Positions 43,036 through 51,098 of a stretch of DNA of 64,000 bases are shown here, piece by piece; the first letter of the stretch is position 1, and the number at the start of each line of letters is the position of its first letter. The stretch is from the NCBI GenBank assembly GCA_016187935.1, contig JACPIU010000010.1, positions 239,444-303,443 on the forward strand, in the 5' to 3' direction. A model generated the notes under the pieces. It was not told the origin of the DNA. It made no database searches and saw only the letters and a list, made by a program, of their open reading frames with translations. The DNA comes from Bdellovibrio sp. (GTDB lineage Bacteria > Bdellovibrionota > Bacteriovoracia > Bacteriovoracales > Bacteriovoracaceae). The position numbers and the translations under genes are program-made.

Positions 43036-45167
43036 AAGGTCATAACCAAACGTTTTTTTAATTCGTTGAAGTTTTGTTTACTCCAAAATCCCTCAGCTTC
43101 CTGGTTGCCAATCAAAACTTCGACTTCGATTTGGGAAATATTGGGATATTTCTTTAAAATTCTTGCTTGGAATTCCTTGAGCAAGGTCGAAGCTATTTTT
43201 CGTTGCTTGAATTCGGGGTGAACGCTGATGAAGGAAATCATAAAACAGGCCGGTTTTAGAAAAAAGTCGGGGTCCATAAAATAGTATCCGCCGATAAATC
43301 CTGTGATTTGGTTGTTATGGCAACTAACTAAGGCCATGCTATTGGCGTTTTTAAGCCAAGACTGCATGAAGGATTTGAATTTTTCATCGAAGTCATGAGT
43401 AAAAAGGGGCAAGGAACGACTGTACTTGCGATTGGTAGCGTAGATTTCCTTGCACAAAAAAACAATTTCATCCAAGTCTAAATCAGTTGGTTCACGCATC
43501 ATGATTAGTTTTTCCTGCTTTAAATTGTGATAATGTTCCAGACATCGCATCCTTCTAATTTTGCCGCTGGTGGTTTTGGAAATTGTGTTGCGCGGAACCA
43601 GCATTATATCTCCCGGTGTGATGTCAAAATGGGTAATAATATTGGCTTCGACTTCACTGATGAGTGTTTGGGACTTTTCTGAATCTTGAGCATTATGGAG
43701 TGGCGATTCGATAAGAACGATCAACTCTTCCGTGCCTGATTGTTGATTACTGTCTGAAAGGGCCACGCATCGCCCCTCTTGGACTCCTTCCACCATGGTA
43801 ATGCTTTTTTCAATATCAAAAGGGTGAAAGTTGCGGCCCCGGTTAATGATTAGTTCCTTAATTCGGCCAGTGATGTAAAGTTCATTTTCCCAAAAAAAAC
43901 CAAGATCACCTGTTCTGAGCCATTGATTATCGAAGAGATCAAAGTTGGTCTTGTGATTGTTCCAATAACCCGAAGTGTTTGACGGCCCTTTCACCATAAT
44001 TTCGCCGCATTTTCCGGGAGCAAGAATGTTCCTGTTTTCATCTCTGATTTGAATTTCAACCCCGGGGGCCGGTGCTCCCACGCTGACAATTTTTTGTGTG
44101 GATGATTCGTCATTACATGGCCCGATCACTCCATCCACAACAAATTGTTCTTGGTTAAAAGAAAGAACTTTGAAAGGCACCAAATAATTTTTCAGACTGA
44201 CCAGAAGGGTACATTCCGCCAAACCATAGGCGGGAGTGATGGCCTCATTTCTCAGACCGTATTTGGCAAAATGTTTTGTGAATGCCATAGCGGTTTGGTA
44301 ATCACATCGTTCAGCCCCGCATACCAGGGCCTTAACATGGCGCAGGTCCAGGTTTTCAATAGGCGCTGTTTGTCTTTCCACTATTTTCATAATCAAACTG
44401 AAAGCGAAATTGGGGCCCGCGCTGAAAGTGATTTTTTTATCCGAGAGATTTTGCGGCCATCGCAAAGGTCGGGCGACAAAGGATTCGGTGGGCATGAGAT
44501 AAGTGTTCAACTTGCGGGCAATTGGTGCCAAGAGTCCGCCGATTAAACCCATGTCATGATTAAGAGGAAGCCATGACAAACTCGAATCACCGTCTTGGGC
44601 GTGCAGTCCTTCGGAGATCATGCCCAGGTTTGCTAGCAGATTTTGGTGTGTGATTATAACACCTTTCGGATTGCCGGTGGAACCGGAAGTATATTGGAGA
44701 AGGGCGATACTATCCCGTAAATCCAGACCTTCGGTGGGAGATTCTTGTTTATTATTTTCAATTAAGTGTGTATAGGCAAAAGATTGAAGGTCGGAATCGT
44801 GCTTAAAACTACCCGAATGAATTATGCAGACAGGAGAGCAGTCGTTGATAATATGTCGGGTCTGCTCAATGAAGACGTCTTCTTTGGCCAGACCGGCACG
44901 GACATGAATGGGAACGGTAATGGCGCCCGCTTTACATGTTCCAAGGAAGGTAACAAGAAAGGGGAGTGGGTCATTGAGCATGATAATGACTCGGTCCTGG
45001 CGCTTAATACCACTTGCCACCAAGCTATTGGCCAGTTGACTTGACAGCTGATCAACTTGGGAAAAGCTATAAGAGGTACTTCTGTTGATTAAATCGTAAA
45101 CTATGAAAGAAGGGTTCAACTTTGAAATCCCGATGATTTCCCCAACGCCTTTGTAGTTATAGTTCAT
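43032..45167 (-). CDS. Fatty-acyl-AMP ligase fused to a GNAT acyltransferase
   Basis: 711 residues. Residues 1 to about 550 are an ANL adenylating enzyme: YTSGSTGNPKG (A3, 159-169), SWLPLNHDMGLIGG (a FAAL hallmark), EITPAYGLAECTLLV-type A5, WLRTGDLGF and NRGRNFHPFDIEKSI. FAALs activate fatty acids as AMP esters and load an ACP. Residues about 556-711 are a GNAT domain (SMALVSCHNNQITGFIGG, then VHPEFKQRKIASTLLKEF, the cofactor-binding motif, and IEVEVLIGNQEAEGFW). GNAT enzymes acylate amines; here the donor would be the acyl-ACP. The fusion of ligase and acyltransferase in one chain is uncommon. Overlaps both neighbours by ATGA. Confidence 0.88.
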   Translation of the reverse strand: MNYNYKGVGEIIGISKLNPSFIVYDLINRSTSYSFSQVDQLSSQLANSLVASGIKRQDRVIIMLNDPLPFLVTFLGTCKAGAITVPIHVRAGLAKEDVFIEQTRHIINDCSPVCIIHSGSFKHDSDLQSFAYTHLIENNKQESPTEGLDLRDSIALLQYTSGSTGNPKGVIITHQNLLANLGMISEGLHAQDGDSSLSWLPLNHDMGLIGGLLAPIARKLNTYLMPTESFVARPLRWPQNLSDKKITFSAGPNFAFSLIMKIVERQTAPIENLDLRHVKALVCGAERCDYQTAMAFTKHFAKYGLRNEAITPAYGLAECTLLVSLKNYLVPFKVLSFNQEQFVVDGVIGPCNDESSTQKIVSVGAPAPGVEIQIRDENRNILAPGKCGEIMVKGPSNTSGYWNNHKTNFDLFDNQWLRTGDLGFFWENELYITGRIKELIINRGRNFHPFDIEKSITMVEGVQEGRCVALSDSNQQSGTEELIVLIESPLHNAQDSEKSQTLISEVEANIITHFDITPGDIMLVPRNTISKTTSGKIRRMRCLEHYHNLKQEKLIMMREPTDLDLDEIVFLCKEIYATNRKYSRSLPLFTHDFDEKFKSFMQSWLKNANSMALVSCHNNQITGFIGGYYFMDPDFFLKPACFMISFISVHPEFKQRKIASTLLKEFQARILKKYPNISQIEVEVLIGNQEAEGFWSKQNFNELKKRLVMTL

Positions 45168-45424
45168 GGCCTGTCTTTAATTTTTATTTCAAGAAGATCG
45201 AGAAGATTTTTTACCGTCTGCAGCTTGATGCTTTCATCCTTGGAGATTTCGACTCCAAATTCCTCATAGATGGCCATAATAAGTTCAACCGTCTTAAGCG
45301 AATCAAATTTCAAATCCTTGATGAAATGTTTGTTTTGGGAAACTTTCTCAGGACTTAGATCAGAAATATTGGAAATTAAGGTTTGCAGACGTGCAGATAT
45401 CTGCTGGTTGGCCATATTTGTCAT
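45164..45424 (-). CDS. Stand-alone acyl carrier protein
   Basis: 86 residues. The phosphopantetheine attachment site is Ser42 in KFDSLKTVELIMAIYEEFG, with the four-helix ACP pattern (LQTLISNISDLSPEKV, VEISKDESIKLQTVKNLLDLLE). GGAG lies eight bases before the ATG at 45424; the internal ATG at 45415 is less likely. Its stop overlaps the FAAL-GNAT start, so it is the acyl carrier for that ligase. No PKS or NRPS gene is in the window, so it carries a simple fatty acyl chain. Divergent promoter region shared with rSAM 3. Confidence 0.88.
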   Translation of the reverse strand: MTNMANQQISARLQTLISNISDLSPEKVSQNKHFIKDLKFDSLKTVELIMAIYEEFGVEISKDESIKLQTVKNLLDLLEIKIKDRP

Positions 45425-45496
45425 AGAGATATCTCCATTATGTAATATAATAGAGTTTCATCTTGAGTGCAATATTGGATTGGGAGCGAGTTGATC
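45425..45496. promoter_or_regulatory. Divergent AT-rich promoter region of the ACP operon and rSAM 3
   Basis: The 72-base gap contains GAGATATCTC (palindrome 45427-45436) and a perfect TATAAT (45446-45451) for the plus direction, with no obvious -35. It is the only candidate start for both the ACP/FAAL/hydrolase operon (minus) and the rSAM 3/MFS operon (plus). Confidence 0.35.
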
Positions 45497-47059
45497 ATGC
45501 AAGTGAAGCTTGAAGTGGACATCTTACTGGTCCACGGCAATGTCAAAATTCATAATCCCATTGAGCGATTTATGGGTATTTTTGAAAATCAAGGCATGTC
45601 CATTCACTATGGCATGGGTGCCATTTCGGCCTACGTTAAGGCGCGCGGTTTTTCCTGCAAGGTTATTGATGCAAATTTTGATGGACTTAGCATCGTCGAA
45701 ACGGTGGATTTAATCTCGCGCTACAGGCCTAAATTATTGGGCCTTTCCTTGAATCTCTATAACTTAGTAGGCACACTCGAAATTATAAAAATTTTGAAAC
45801 AGAAGAATATCTACCATGGACACATAACGGCGGGTGGGCAGTTCGCCACGAGTTTTGCCGAAGAGCTTCTTCAAGAATTTGAACAATTTGATTCTGTCGT
45901 GATGGGAGAAGGTGAAGGAGCTACCACAGATTTGCTTCAGACCATCACAGACAGTACAGATTGGAGAAAGGTTGCAGGCATAAAATATCGTGATCAAGAT
46001 AATAAAATTGTCACAACTCCTTCTCGAAGAGGCGAATCTGACCTTGATCGCCTTCCGCTGATCGAAAGATATGATGTCGAATCGGGAAAAATGTTACCTT
46101 TTCAGCAAATAGAGCTGGGGCGTGGATGTTACGGGAGTTGTACCTTTTGTGTGCTGGACACATATCACAAGATTTCCAATGCCCCCAAAACTCGTCGCCG
46201 TAGTCTAACCTCGATTTTTAATGAAGTTGAATCTCTCTACGCCAAAGGATGTAGGATTTTCCTTTTTCGTTGTGATAATTTTTTTCAGTCAACAAATAGT
46301 GATGAAGAAGATCAATACTTACGTCAATTTTGCCATGAAATTACCAGGCGAAAGCTTAAGATAGACTTTTCCATTTCTTGCCGCCCGGATGATTTGAATA
46401 AAAGCAGAATCGAACTATTGGAATCTGTCGGGCTTTGTCATCTTTTTATCGGCATAGAAAGCATCAATAATGATGAAATAAAATTATTTGGTAAGGGAAC
46501 CTCTCCCTCAGGCGTCCATGAAGTGATTGCCCTGCTGGAAAAGACCAATATCTATTTTGAGTGCGGATACATTTTTTTTAATCCCTGGTCGACACTTGAG
46601 AATCTGAAAAAATCGGCCGAATTCCTGTTGGAGATTGGGGTTGAACATTTCCCCTACGGTACCTATCAGATGAAGATTCATCGTGATACGGCAATTGAAA
46701 AATTGCTTCAGAGAGAGGGGCTTGCTCTCAAAGGACCCATTATCCAGGAAGATGAAATAGAGAGGGCCTATCTGAACTACGAGTTCAAATACCCCGATGC
46801 AGGATTTATCAGAGACAGCAGCTATCAATTGTGGAAGAAATTATGTTCTTATGTCCTGGATAATTATCTTAAATCACGAAAGGACTCGCCATCGCTGGTG
46901 ATGCAGGTTAACAGCACAATAAGTAAAAGTGTGCTGTCCTATATTCGTGATTCCATTAATGCCTGGGTAAAAGGCAAGTTTTCACATGAAGAGGATTTTT
47001 TGTTGGAGATTAATAAATATTACAAGAGATGTGTGAGAGAATTGAATAAATTACGGTGA
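45497..47059 (+). CDS. B12-binding-domain radical SAM enzyme (rSAM 3)
   Basis: 520 residues. N-terminal cobalamin-type domain (VDILLVHGNVKIHNPIERF, KLLGLSLNLYNLVGT, HITAGGQFATSFAEE, DSVVMGEGEGATTDLL), then the cluster Cys211-x3-Cys215-x2-Cys218 (LGRGCYGSCTFCVLDTY). A long C-terminal region of about 180 residues has helical substrate-binding character. ATG at 45497 is taken as the start, because GGGAG lies about ten bases upstream; the GTG at 45467 has none. The MFS gene follows four bases after its stop, so the two are one operon. Likely modifies the cluster peptide or lipid, by context. Confidence 0.85.
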   Translation: MQVKLEVDILLVHGNVKIHNPIERFMGIFENQGMSIHYGMGAISAYVKARGFSCKVIDANFDGLSIVETVDLISRYRPKLLGLSLNLYNLVGTLEIIKILKQKNIYHGHITAGGQFATSFAEELLQEFEQFDSVVMGEGEGATTDLLQTITDSTDWRKVAGIKYRDQDNKIVTTPSRRGESDLDRLPLIERYDVESGKMLPFQQIELGRGCYGSCTFCVLDTYHKISNAPKTRRRSLTSIFNEVESLYAKGCRIFLFRCDNFFQSTNSDEEDQYLRQFCHEITRRKLKIDFSISCRPDDLNKSRIELLESVGLCHLFIGIESINNDEIKLFGKGTSPSGVHEVIALLEKTNIYFECGYIFFNPWSTLENLKKSAEFLLEIGVEHFPYGTYQMKIHRDTAIEKLLQREGLALKGPIIQEDEIERAYLNYEFKYPDAGFIRDSSYQLWKKLCSYVLDNYLKSRKDSPSLVMQVNSTISKSVLSYIRDSINAWVKGKFSHEEDFLLEINKYYKRCVRELNKLR

Positions 47060-47063
47060 CAAT

Positions 47064-48191
47064 GTGAAAAAAATATTTCCCATTCTTGCAGTGGCGGTTT
47101 TTATCGGTTTGATTTTGGGAATCAAGACGGCCTTGGTTAGTTTTATCCTAGAGAAAAAAGGCATCAGCACCTTCCTGATTGGGCTGCAGTCATCATTGGG
47201 ATATTTGGCGATTACTGTGGCATCTTGGCCGGTGGAGGTGTTGATTCGCCAGCGCGGTCTGAAATTTGTTTCGATGATATCTATGAGTATCGTCGCCCTT
47301 TCGGTTTTGGGATATACCCTTCCCTTCAATTATATCTTATGGACCATCCTTTCCATTACTTTGGGAATAGGATTATCCGGGATTTTTATTGCCAATGAGT
47401 CGTTCATTCTTTTGTATAGCGCTCAGGAGTCTAGCGCCAAGAGTTTTGCTTTTTATTCCATTGCCATCTACGCAGGATTGATACCCGGCAGTCTGATCGC
47501 CATCCATTTATTTTCAATTGCGGACTGGCTCCCTTTCCTGGTGTGCGGTGTTGTTTGTCTATGCATGCCTGGATTGCTTCTCACGGTTAAAAATGAAACT
47601 TTCAATGAGCGTAAGGAAAGCTTTTTTAACAAGCGACTTCTTGTGGCGCTTATTTTGCCCTTAAGCGGTGCTTTTACCTTCGGATTTCTGCAAGGAGGTT
47701 TGACCAGTTTGCTGCCCGTGTATATTTTAAAAAGTAATTTCGGTGATGAAATTGTCGGCCAGGCCTTGGCCATCTTCCTGACTGGTTCCATCCTTTTGAA
47801 TCTGCCTATCGCCATTATCGCCGATAAGACAAATCGTGCAAAATTCATCGCGGCGATCTATTTTCTATCTGCCATTCTTTTGGGCCTGAGTTATTTTTCC
47901 CGCGCTAATCTAATGCTCTTAGGGATCAATGCACTGGTTATTGGTGGAACCACCAGTGGCTTTTATACGATTTCACTCTCGCTTCTTAAGGAGCGCACAA
48001 CTTCCGATATTTTTCCCACAGCGAATTCGTTATTTTCTATTTTTTTCGGGGTGGGAACCATTACCGGCCCGTTAGTCATGAGTTCTTGCATGAGATTGTT
48101 GTCTCTTGAATATATTTTCTTAATCCCAATGCTTATCTGCCTTCTGGCCTTTTTCATTGCTGTTTTCACTCCTGGCAGACGCTATGGATAG
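47064..48191 (+). CDS. MFS transporter (candidate peptide exporter)
   Basis: 375 residues with about 12 hydrophobic segments (IFPILAVAVFIGLILGIKTA, ILWTILSITLGIGLSGIFI, LIPGSLIAIHLFSIADW, ALILPLSGAFTFGFLQGGL and others) and the MFS loop motif (IADKTNRAKFIAAIY). Typical MFS proteins export small lipophilic molecules by proton antiport. GTG start four bases after the rSAM 3 stop. In a modification cluster the obvious role is export of the product. No substrate can be read from sequence. Confidence 0.85.
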   Translation: MKKIFPILAVAVFIGLILGIKTALVSFILEKKGISTFLIGLQSSLGYLAITVASWPVEVLIRQRGLKFVSMISMSIVALSVLGYTLPFNYILWTILSITLGIGLSGIFIANESFILLYSAQESSAKSFAFYSIAIYAGLIPGSLIAIHLFSIADWLPFLVCGVVCLCMPGLLLTVKNETFNERKESFFNKRLLVALILPLSGAFTFGFLQGGLTSLLPVYILKSNFGDEIVGQALAIFLTGSILLNLPIAIIADKTNRAKFIAAIYFLSAILLGLSYFSRANLMLLGINALVIGGTTSGFYTISLSLLKERTTSDIFPTANSLFSIFFGVGTITGPLVMSSCMRLLSLEYIFLIPMLICLLAFFIAVFTPGRRYG

Positions 48192-48261
48192 TATGTACTT
48201 TTTATACGGCAGCTTAACAGAATCAGACGGAGAGGATATCGACATCCCGAAGGATTCAACC

Positions 48262-48924
48262 GTGATAATTAAAAATATTTTAGCTTTCTTTTTGCTTACC
48301 TGCTTATTGCCGGCGGCGTTGTTTGGCGGCGATTATTTTTCAGAAATTACCAATCAAAGAGTATTGATCAGATTATCTCAAGACATTTATTACAACCAGG
48401 CGCTGCCTTTTAATACCTATGAAGGCCCTGGCGCCTTCGATTCCTATCTGGTGATGAATGTTCGTTATGAACCTGTGAAACAAGTCTTTGGCCAAATTAC
48501 CCCCGCCGTGGTCTCTCGTTTGATCTCCCGTGGAGAAGCGCATATTACAGTCATCACTCCCCCAGAGTTCACCCAGACTTTAAAGAGCAAACTTACTATG
48601 GCCGAAATTAATCAAATTGCCCGGGACATGGAGATTCAAAAATCGCGTTTTAATGTCTTGGCCGTGGGAAGTGGTAAAATCATTTCTGGCGGATTGCCGC
48701 TTGAGACATTTTTTTTGATAGTTCAGTCTGAGGATCTTTTGCAGATTCGTCGGCGGATTCAGAAAGCATTCGTGGCCAAGGGTGGTGATCAGAAGGCCTT
48801 TGATCCCGAAAGCTTCTATCCGCACATTACGGTGGGATTTACCAAAAGGGATCTGCATGAGAGTGACGGTGTGATTAAAGATATTGAGCACTCTCTCGAT
48901 CCGCGCTTTTCCTTGTTTCAATAA
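48262..48924 (+). CDS. Exported 2H-phosphoesterase-like protein
   Basis: 220 residues from GTG at 48262, chosen because AAGGA lies seven bases upstream and the signal peptide (IIKNILAFFLLTCLLPAALFG) begins there; the longer frame overlaps the MFS gene. Two HxT motifs (AHITVITPP and YPHITVGFT), about 90 residues apart, are the catalytic pair of the 2H (LigT/CPD) phosphoesterase family, which acts on 2',3'-cyclic or 2'-5' phosphates. An exported 2H enzyme is unusual. May be part of the cluster operon, but nothing in it says so. Confidence 0.7.
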   Translation: MIIKNILAFFLLTCLLPAALFGGDYFSEITNQRVLIRLSQDIYYNQALPFNTYEGPGAFDSYLVMNVRYEPVKQVFGQITPAVVSRLISRGEAHITVITPPEFTQTLKSKLTMAEINQIARDMEIQKSRFNVLAVGSGKIISGGLPLETFFLIVQSEDLLQIRRRIQKAFVAKGGDQKAFDPESFYPHITVGFTKRDLHESDGVIKDIEHSLDPRFSLFQ

Positions 48925-48948
48925 ATTTTATATGCATGAAAATTTTTC

Positions 48949-48992
48949 TGTAAAATAAACTTTACACTAAGGAGTGTATAGTTTATTTTACA
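48949..48992. promoter_or_regulatory. 44-base palindromic operator in front of the XRE gene
   Basis: Arms TGTAAAATAAACT (48949-48961) and AGTTTATTTTACA (48980-48992) are perfect inverted repeats; between them ACACT-AAGG-AGTGT is a second one. A TTTACA (48961-48966) with 17 bases to TATTTT (48984-48989) puts a promoter inside the palindrome, with transcription starting near the ATG at 48996. The XRE protein encoded next most likely binds here and represses itself. Confidence 0.65.
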
Positions 48993-48995
48993 TTC

Positions 48996-49232
48996 ATGGG
49001 AAAAACAAAACTAACGTTAGAAATTGATAATTCTATCGGTGATCTGCGCGCAAAACACCAGATTACCCAACAACAACTTGCGGATGAAATCGGTGTCACT
49101 AGAGTGACCGTGAATACCATTGAAAATGGCAATTACAATCCATCACTCGAACTGGCATTCAAAATCGCCATTTTCTTTAAGACCGATATTGAATCCGTTT
49201 TTAAGGTGAGAAACAAGGGGAGAAAGTCATGA
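48996..49232 (+). CDS. Small XRE/Cro-type transcriptional regulator
   Basis: 78 residues, essentially one helix-turn-helix (ITQQQLADEIGVTRVTVNTIENGNYNPSLELAFKIAIFF, residues about 22-60), the compact form known from YgzD-like regulators. The ATG is three bases after the palindrome, and no ribosome site is placed normally (AAGGAG is 21 bases upstream, inside the palindrome), so the message may be leaderless. Its stop overlaps the membrane-protein gene start (ATGA). Probably an autorepressor controlling the two-gene operon. Confidence 0.85.
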   Translation: MGKTKLTLEIDNSIGDLRAKHQITQQQLADEIGVTRVTVNTIENGNYNPSLELAFKIAIFFKTDIESVFKVRNKGRKS

Positions 49233-49828
49233 GTAAATTTGATCGAATTGTGGTTAAGTATATTGTTTATGCCATTCCGTTTCTTGTGATTCTCTTTGCC
49301 TGGGGAATTATGGCCTATCCTGAAGACGCAGGGGAGAACTTATCTCCGATATGGCGGCATCTATGGGATGTGTTAGGATGGATTTTTATTATTTGGACCA
49401 TCGGTAGTCTTTATCTCAGCATTAAAATGCTCTTCTCAAAAACTTTAAGGGACGGACTGTTAAAAAAACTTGCACGCATTCAAGATCGCGATGAGCGGGA
49501 AGAAATCATTTCCGGAAATGCCGCCAAGTTTTCATTTTTATCCACTCTTGCTCTTTTGTGTTTATTTTTATTTTTAAGTCTTTGTACCATGAGGTTGGAG
49601 CGAAGGCCTGAGAATGATCCACGACCTTCAAAAAATGTAATTTCATTGGGCATGCAATTCAAGCTGATTGATTCAGATTCTTATAAAAAAGAAGGCCGAA
49701 ATAATGATGGGAAAGTTGTCGTTGATTACTCTGAGTTCCCTCTGACCAAGGCAGCGCTCATTCTCATGTTAATTGCCTGGCAAGTCGGCAGCTATCATTA
49801 TCGCGCTCGCAGGGAAATGTTGGGATAG
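49229..49828 (+). CDS. Four-span membrane protein paired with the XRE regulator
   Basis: 199 residues with predicted spans at about 10-30 (YIVYAIPFLVILFAWGIMAY), 45-70 (GWIFIIWTIGSLYLSIKML), 92-115 (FSFLSTLALLCLFLFLSLC) and 172-190 (AALILMLIAWQVGSYHYR), with a periplasmic-type loop before the last span. Pairs of a small XRE protein and a membrane protein of this size (DUF2178-like) are common and of unknown purpose. ATGA overlap with the XRE gene. Confidence 0.65.
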   Translation: MSKFDRIVVKYIVYAIPFLVILFAWGIMAYPEDAGENLSPIWRHLWDVLGWIFIIWTIGSLYLSIKMLFSKTLRDGLLKKLARIQDRDEREEIISGNAAKFSFLSTLALLCLFLFLSLCTMRLERRPENDPRPSKNVISLGMQFKLIDSDSYKKEGRNNDGKVVVDYSEFPLTKAALILMLIAWQVGSYHYRARREMLG

Positions 49829-49934
49829 TTGTGCTCTTTAGGAAATTGAATTCTAGGTAAAATCAGGATAAATCTAAACTATCTTATTTAAATCATAGGG
49901 AGCATATTTTTTTAAGATTAATTATTGACTTTCC

Positions 49935-49980
49935 AAAATTTGCTTGCAAGCATTTCGACTTCAAAAAATTTGTTTGTAAG
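49935..49980 (+). repeat. Two direct repeats upstream of the giant exported-protein operon
   Basis: AAAATTTGYTTGYAAG occurs at 49935-49950 and 49965-49980, 30 bases apart (about three helical turns), just before the first gene of the operon. The first copy extends to a palindrome TGCTTGCAAGCA. This looks like a tandem operator for an activator or repressor. Confidence 0.5.
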
Positions 49981-49991
49981 GAAGGTTTGAG

Positions 49992-50678
49992 ATGGTTCTA
50001 AAAATTTTACCGTGGGGGTTTTTTGTATTTTTTCTCTCTGTTGCATACGCAAGAGGGGATGTGGAACAACTGGAAAAAGACCTTCTCAATTTTGTCGCCC
50101 CCAAAGTTGCTGATATCAACAATGTCCCAAGCTCGGAAACGGGACTCATCGTCTATGATACTGGACATAATGAATTCAAAGGTAAAAAAGCAAGCGGAGC
50201 GTTTGTTACCTTAGGCAATCCCCCGGGAACCATTCTCGCCTTCGCGGGAACGACTGCTCCAGAAGGGTATGCACTTTGTGATGGAAGTACGGTTTCTCGA
50301 ACACAGTACTCACAATTATTTTCAGTGATAGGCACTGCCTTTGGTATCGGCAATGGTTCAACCACCTTCAATCTTCCAGATTTAAGAGGACGCTTTCAGC
50401 GTGGTGTGGCCGGAAGTTCAGGGCGAGACCCAGATGTTGGTTCAAGAAGTGCCTATAACGGTGGAAATTCTGGAAACAATGTTGGTTCTCTTCAGGCAGA
50501 TGAATTGGAAAATCACATTCACGCTGTGAATGCATGGACGTCTGTTGCTGGAGCAAGTGGCAATAACGCCATGGGATACTCGCCTCCAACGCCTACAACG
50601 ACAAGAAATACTCTGCCAAGTGGAGGACTGGAAACTCGCCCACTTAATATTTACCTAAACTACATCATCAAACTATAA
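49992..50678 (+). CDS. Exported phage tail-collar-domain protein
   Basis: 228 residues. Signal peptide (KILPWGFFVFFLSVAYARG) followed by about 40 residues, then a tail-collar (PF07484) domain: GTILAFAGTTAPEGYALCDG, FNLPDLRGRFQRGV, and the usual end ETRPLNIYLNYIIK. GGAAGG ribosome site. In phages and in microcystin-dependent-protein-like bacterial proteins this domain forms trimeric fibre tips that bind cell-surface targets. No phage genes surround it and it is exported, so a surface adhesin is more likely than prophage. First gene of the five-gene operon. Confidence 0.85.
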   Translation: MVLKILPWGFFVFFLSVAYARGDVEQLEKDLLNFVAPKVADINNVPSSETGLIVYDTGHNEFKGKKASGAFVTLGNPPGTILAFAGTTAPEGYALCDGSTVSRTQYSQLFSVIGTAFGIGNGSTTFNLPDLRGRFQRGVAGSSGRDPDVGSRSAYNGGNSGNNVGSLQADELENHIHAVNAWTSVAGASGNNAMGYSPPTPTTTRNTLPSGGLETRPLNIYLNYIIKL

Positions 50679-50686
50679 GGAATTTT

Positions 50687-51079
50687 ATGAATTATCTTAT
50701 TATGCTATTTTGGTCTTTTGTGGCCGTTTCTGCTATTGCCGCCGAACCATGTGCCATTACTTCCGTTGAAGTTTTACTAGACGGCACTGTGACCACACGT
50801 CAGATTTTTCATGTGGGAGAGACTGTCACGATTAAAATAAATGCAGAAGACCCTGCCAATTTACCCATGACGTATGTGTACAGGCGCTTTAGAAGAAATA
50901 TATTAGACGTGACACTGCAAAATTGGGATGCCAATTTTGAATTGGCCTATACTTTTACAGCAGGAGATTTAGGACGAGGATTTCTGATCATCGTTGGCGT
51001 TAAAAATAATGATGGTATTGATATGGACCCACTCTATGGCGATGCTATACAGATGGTCGAGCTTTCAGTTATCGAATAA
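50687..51079 (+). CDS. Small exported Ig-like-fold hypothetical protein
   Basis: 130 residues. Signal peptide (MNYLIMLFWSFVAVSAIAA), mature start EPCAITSVEVLLDG. Beta-rich pattern with alternating strands (TVTIKINAEDPANLPMTYVY, FLIIVGVKNNDGI) fits a single Ig-like module. AAGGAATTTT precedes the ATG. Probably an accessory of the giant surface proteins encoded downstream, eight bases after the tail-collar gene. Confidence 0.6.
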   Translation: MNYLIMLFWSFVAVSAIAAEPCAITSVEVLLDGTVTTRQIFHVGETVTIKINAEDPANLPMTYVYRRFRRNILDVTLQNWDANFELAYTFTAGDLGRGFLIIVGVKNNDGIDMDPLYGDAIQMVELSVIE

Positions 51080-51098
51080 ACAAACCACGAGAAGTATC

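Noticed and set aside
45467..45496. Upstream GTG start for radical SAM enzyme 3
   Set aside because: ATG at 45497 has GGGAG about ten bases before it and the domain begins there; the ten extra residues are not protein-like.
49992..50678. Tail-collar domain as sign of a prophage
   Set aside because: The protein has a signal peptide and no capsid, tail or lysis genes are near; it belongs to an exported-protein operon.
50994..51098. 35-residue N-terminal extension of the cadherin-like giant protein
   Set aside because: It overlaps the previous gene in another frame; the signal peptide starts at ATG 51099.
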